A stretch of DNA of 64,000 bases from Thalassobius sp. I31.1. GTDB taxonomy: Bacteria > Pseudomonadota > Alphaproteobacteria > Rhodobacterales > Rhodobacteraceae. Location of the stretch: the NCBI RefSeq assembly GCF_003031585.1, contig NZ_PWAA01000004.1:1-64000 (forward strand), read 5' to 3'. Made by a program: the position numbers and the translations under genes. The notes beneath the pieces were generated by a model. It saw only the letters and a program-made list of their open reading frames with translations, had not been told where the DNA came from and ran no database searches. Shown one piece after another: positions 60,939 through 64,000 of the stretch; positions within the stretch are counted from its first letter, which is position 1; every line of letters starts with the position of its first letter.

Positions 60939-61673
60939 TCAGAACCAATCCAGCTCGTCTTTGGTTGCGCCCGCCGGATTATATTCGCCGCTGATCAGGC
61001 CGTCATATCCGGCCTTATCAAGTGCCCGGAAAAAGGCCGGGAAGTCATAGCCTGCCGCAGGTTCATGGCGATCCGGATGGGATGATACCTGAATGTGCTG
61101 CACAAGGAGCTGATACTTGCGGAACAGCTTCAGCGGATCATGGCCCATATTCATCGCGTGGAATGTATCTAACAGCAGGCCGGCATTCGGACGGTTCACC
61201 TTTTCCAGCACCTGCGCGGCCTGTTCAAAACTGTTCAGCCCATAGCCCGGCACAGCCTGCGCACTGATCGGTTCAATGATAAAGCTTTGCTCTGGTTCCA
61301 GATCACAGGCCTGGATCAGGTTTTCTGTCAGCACATCTGATGCGCTCGCGCCCGCGATCCCGGCCATCACATGGATATGATGCACGCCCAGAATATCCGC
61401 GATGTCGATGGTTTTCACAATCTGACTGAAGAACGCCATTTGCTGGCCATCCTGTGCGCCAATGCCCCAGGCCTCGCCACGTGGGGTGTCGATCAGGGCG
61501 AATTCCACGCCCGCCGCCTCTGCAAGGCGGGCCAGTTCTTCCGGGCTTTCTTCGGCTTCATCGGGCCAGAGCAACTCTACCGCCTGAAACCCGCTATCCG
61601 CCGCCGCCTGAAAGCGATCGCTCAGAGGCAGTTCCTGGAACAGCATTGTCAGGTTCGCGCAAAACCGGGCCAT
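60939..61673 (-). CDS. hyi: Hydroxypyruvate isomerase
   Basis: A 244-residue TIM-barrel enzyme interconverting hydroxypyruvate and tartronate semialdehyde. It has FCANLTMLFQELPLSDRFQ at the start, LLDTFHAMNMGHDP and the late SGEYNPAG with metal-ligand Glu. Hyi links glyoxylate and glycerate metabolism. It is slightly shorter than E. coli Hyi (258). It overlaps the DUF1285 stop by 1 bp, on the same strand. Confidence 0.88.
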   Translation of the reverse strand: MARFCANLTMLFQELPLSDRFQAAADSGFQAVELLWPDEAEESPEELARLAEAAGVEFALIDTPRGEAWGIGAQDGQQMAFFSQIVKTIDIADILGVHHIHVMAGIAGASASDVLTENLIQACDLEPEQSFIIEPISAQAVPGYGLNSFEQAAQVLEKVNRPNAGLLLDTFHAMNMGHDPLKLFRKYQLLVQHIQVSSHPDRHEPAAGYDFPAFFRALDKAGYDGLISGEYNPAGATKDELDWF

Positions 61674-62275
61674 CAGACGTCAAGCTCGGCTGAGGGAATG
61701 ATCGGGAAGAACTGGCCAGAGGACCAGACGCCAAACCAGCTTTCCCCTTCCAAATCTTCATGCGCGCCGATTTCCACCAGGCGGTAGAAACTTTTGCGAT
61801 CAATCAGGGCTTCAAGGTTCGCGCGGATCAGAACGTAAGGCGATGGTTCCCCGGTTTCCGGATCCCGCACCACACGAATAGGGTTCTCAGGCCCGGCCAC
61901 AGCTTCGTCATCCACATGGGTCACAAAAGTCATGACCTGATCCCGGCCTTCGCCCGTCGTTTCAAAGTCAATCGCGACAAAGGGCGCGTCATCCACAGTG
62001 ATGCCGACTTTCTCAACGGGCGTGACCAGAAAGTAATCTTCGCCATCTTTGCGAATGATGGAAGAAAACAGCTTTACCAGTTCTTTCCGGCCCATGGGCG
62101 TTCCAAGGTACCACCATGTTCCGTCCCGCGCGATACGCATATCCAGATCACCGCAGAAATCCGGGTTCCACAGATGCACCGGCGGCGGGCCTTTTTTGCT
62201 GGCCGCTTTGACAGCAGATGCGAGGTTTTCCGCCGATGGGGCAGCAGTTTTCTGGTCGTTTGAGGATTTTGTCAT
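61673..62275 (-). CDS. DUF1285 family protein
   Basis: A 200-residue DUF1285 protein with VHLWNPDFCGDLDMRIARDG, WWYLGTPMGRKELVKLFSSI and PYVLIRANLEALIDRKSFYRL. Widespread in alphaproteobacteria; no function known. It is just upstream of hyi and diverges from moxR over 74 bp. Confidence 0.9.
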   Translation of the reverse strand: MTKSSNDQKTAAPSAENLASAVKAASKKGPPPVHLWNPDFCGDLDMRIARDGTWWYLGTPMGRKELVKLFSSIIRKDGEDYFLVTPVEKVGITVDDAPFVAIDFETTGEGRDQVMTFVTHVDDEAVAGPENPIRVVRDPETGEPSPYVLIRANLEALIDRKSFYRLVEIGAHEDLEGESWFGVWSSGQFFPIIPSAELDV

Positions 62276-62349
62276 TTGTTCTTCGTACCAATCCGGCCTT
62301 TAATGCGACTATTGTAACACGAGAATAAGCCCAGCGGGAGAGTATCAAT

Positions 62350-63369
62350 ATGGCAGAAGCGGAAAATCTTGTCGCAGAGATCGAAAACCTCGGCGAAAAG
62401 CTGTCCCGTGCGAAGGCTGAAATCGCCGCGCGCTTTATCGGTCAGGAAGAGGTGGTTGATCTTGTGCTGACGGCGCTTCTGTCCGGCGGGCATGGTCTGC
62501 TGATCGGTCAGCCGGGTCTTGGCAAGACATTGCTGGTCGAAACACTGGCCACTGTCATGGGGCTGGATGGCAGCCGTATTCAGTTCACGCCGGATCTGAT
62601 GCCTGCGGATATTCTGGGTTCTGAAGTGCTTGAAAAGAAGAAGGGCGGCGAACGGGAATTCCGTTTCATCGAAGGCCCTGTCTTCTGTCAGCTGCTGATG
62701 GCGGATGAAATCAACCGCGCCTCACCACGCACGCAATCCGCCTTGCTGCAGGCGATGCAGGAAAAGGAAGTCACCATCGCGGGGCAACATCGTGCGCTGG
62801 GCAAGCCCTTCCATGTGCTGGCCACGCAAAACCCGATTGAACAGGAAGGCACCTATCCACTGCCCGAAGCACAGCTTGACCGCTTCCTTCTGCAGATCGA
62901 AGTCACCTATCCGAAACGCGATGTGGAACGCGATATTCTGTTGGCGACCACAGGTGTTGAAGATGCGCAGGCACAACAGGTTTTCAACGCAGAGGATCTG
63001 ATCGCAGCACAAACGCTTCTGCGCCGGATGCCCGTGGGCGAAAGCGTGGTCGAACTGATCCTTGATCTTGTGCGATCCTTCCGTCCCGAAGATGAAAAAG
63101 CCCCTGAAATCACCCGCAATGCCGTGTCCTGGGGGCCTGGCCCACGTGCCGCCCAGGCCTTTATGCTGGCGGCGCGCGCACGGGCATTGCTGGATGGGCG
63201 CCTTGCCCCGTCCGCTGATGATGTTGCCCATCTCGCCCGTCCGGTTCTGATGCACCGTATGGCGCTGGGCTTTGCCGCACGTGCCCAGGGGCAGGACGCA
63301 GGGGCGCTGATTGATCAGGTGACGTCTGATGTGATCCGCCGTGCACGAGCTGGCGAGGCTGCCGCGTGA
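62350..63369 (+). CDS. MoxR-family AAA+ ATPase
   Basis: A 339-residue MoxR ATPase, a chaperone-like AAA+ protein acting with VWA-domain proteins. Walker A is GQPGLGKTLLVETLA, Walker B is LLMADEINRASPRTQSALLQ, and EQEGTYPLPEAQLDRFLL is the sensor-1 region. It is followed by a DUF58 gene with a 4-bp overlap, the usual start of a MoxR-DUF58-VWA operon. Confidence 0.94.
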   Translation: MAEAENLVAEIENLGEKLSRAKAEIAARFIGQEEVVDLVLTALLSGGHGLLIGQPGLGKTLLVETLATVMGLDGSRIQFTPDLMPADILGSEVLEKKKGGEREFRFIEGPVFCQLLMADEINRASPRTQSALLQAMQEKEVTIAGQHRALGKPFHVLATQNPIEQEGTYPLPEAQLDRFLLQIEVTYPKRDVERDILLATTGVEDAQAQQVFNAEDLIAAQTLLRRMPVGESVVELILDLVRSFRPEDEKAPEITRNAVSWGPGPRAAQAFMLAARARALLDGRLAPSADDVAHLARPVLMHRMALGFAARAQGQDAGALIDQVTSDVIRRARAGEAAA

Positions 63370-64000
63370 ACCAACCCACCGCCCTGACACTGCGCCGGGA
63401 TGCCGCGCAATCTGCGGCTGGCCTGCCCGCGCTTCTGGCCGCGGCAGAACGTCTGGCGCAGACGGTGATGCCCGGTGTGCATGGCCGGCGTCGTGCAGGG
63501 CAGGGGGATGAGTTCTGGCAATACCGCCCGGCGATGGATACAGATGCGCCCCGTCACATTGACTGGCGACGGTCCTCGAAATCTGATGGTAATTTTATCC
63601 GTCAGAAAGAATGGCAACTGGCGCAAAGCGTGATGTTCCTTGTTGATCCCGGGGCCTCCATGCGCTGGGCGAGCCATAAGAACCTGCCGCAGAAATCCCA
63701 TCGTGCGGCAACGCTCGCATTGGCCTGTTCCATGCTTTTGCAACGCGGTGGCGAACGTTTCGGTCTGATCGGGGCAGAGGCCATTCTGCCCCGCACGGGC
63801 GATGTGCAGATCATGCGTATGGCCCAGGCGCTCAGCAATGGGGAAGACACGGCACAGGATTTCACTGCACCCGATCTATCTGCCCTGCGCCCCGATACGC
63901 AACTTGTGATGATTTCTGATTTCCTCGGGGATCCCGCCGCTTTCACCCGTGCCGCTGATCAGGCTGCCGGACTTGGCGCACGCGGGGTTTTCCTTCAGAT
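63366..64000 (+). CDS. DUF58 family protein (incomplete at window end)
   Basis: The first ~211 codons of a DUF58 protein, which starts with GTG at 63366 overlapping the moxR stop (GTGA) and runs off the window. The family core DEFWQYRPAMDTDAPRHIDWRRSSKSDG (outlined), with the RHIDWRRSSK signature, is present, then a VWA-like region MFLVDPGASMRWASH. Works with MoxR; the remaining operon genes would lie to the right. Confidence 0.92.
   Translation, partial: MNQPTALTLRRDAAQSAAGLPALLAAAERLAQTVMPGVHGRRRAGQGDEFWQYRPAMDTDAPRHIDWRRSSKSDGNFIRQKEWQLAQSVMFLVDPGASMRWASHKNLPQKSHRAATLALACSMLLQRGGERFGLIGAEAILPRTGDVQIMRMAQALSNGEDTAQDFTAPDLSALRPDTQLVMISDFLGDPAAFTRAADQAAGLGARGVFLQ

Noticed and set aside
1-64000. 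CRISPR arrays or rRNA genes
   Set aside because: No regularly spaced repeat-spacer pattern and no rRNA-like sequence were seen on reading through the window.

Overview
The window looks like a chromosomal segment of an alphaproteobacterium of the Rhodobacterales (Roseobacter group). Three things point there: a murA / DUF2948 / hisD / UPF0262 / low-molecular-weight phosphatase / infA / maf / RNase E/G / yacG neighbourhood, a DctBD-controlled TRAP transporter, and a holin of the gene-transfer-agent 3TM type inside the prophage. This placement rests on recognised protein families and gene order only; no search was run.

Region 1 (1-3650) is an accessory edge, visibly more AT-rich than the rest. 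It holds an IS21-type transposase remnant, a small membrane protein, a cluster of GGGAAACTT repeats, a two-gene operon (unknown protein plus an XRE-ImmA/IrrE metallopeptidase) and a divergent thermonuclease-like gene that overlaps the prophage repressor by 4 bp.

Region 2 (3645-23594) is a Mu-like transposable prophage with a P2-like tail module. In order it has: a self-cleaving S24 repressor, a divergent early operator, a ParB-like protein, MuA and MuB, small early regulators, DUF3164, GemA, a Mor-type activator, amidase and holin, DUF2730, DUF3486, terminase, portal, then tail genes. It is defective. About 70 codons of the minor head gene F run directly, out of frame, into the last ~70 codons of the tail sheath gene L at about 17882-17891, so protease/scaffold, capsid and most of the sheath are gone. 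The element also stops after gene D, with no baseplate or fibre genes. The surviving tail chaperone pair keeps a readable -1 frameshift site (T TTT TTC at 18978-18984).

Region 3 (23600-27760) is a cobalamin-riboswitch-controlled uptake operon (DUF1636 protein, BtuD-, BtuF- and BtuC-like) flanked by related repeats, followed by tRNA-Thr(TGT).

Region 4 (27970-35110) is a dctPQM TRAP transporter with DctD/DctB regulators. The DctD lacks the Walker A lysine and the sigma-54 contact loop. A COG3904-like periplasmic protein follows.

Region 5 (35340-42290) is core housekeeping: infA-maf-RNase E/G-yacG converging on murA-DUF2948-GNAT-hisD-UPF0262-phosphatase, then tRNA-Thr(GGT).

Region 6 (42500-64000) is mixed chromosomal content: a FadR-type regulator, an OmpA lipoprotein, a GT-C-like membrane protein, an Ada-like methyltransferase, polA, an HxlR-like/VOC pair, a Branch-family glycosyltransferase divergent from a sulfotransferase, a lipase, a PfkB kinase, nth, a WYL regulator with VOC, an ankyrin/kelch-like protein, hydroxypyruvate isomerase, and the start of a moxR-DUF58 operon that runs off the right end.
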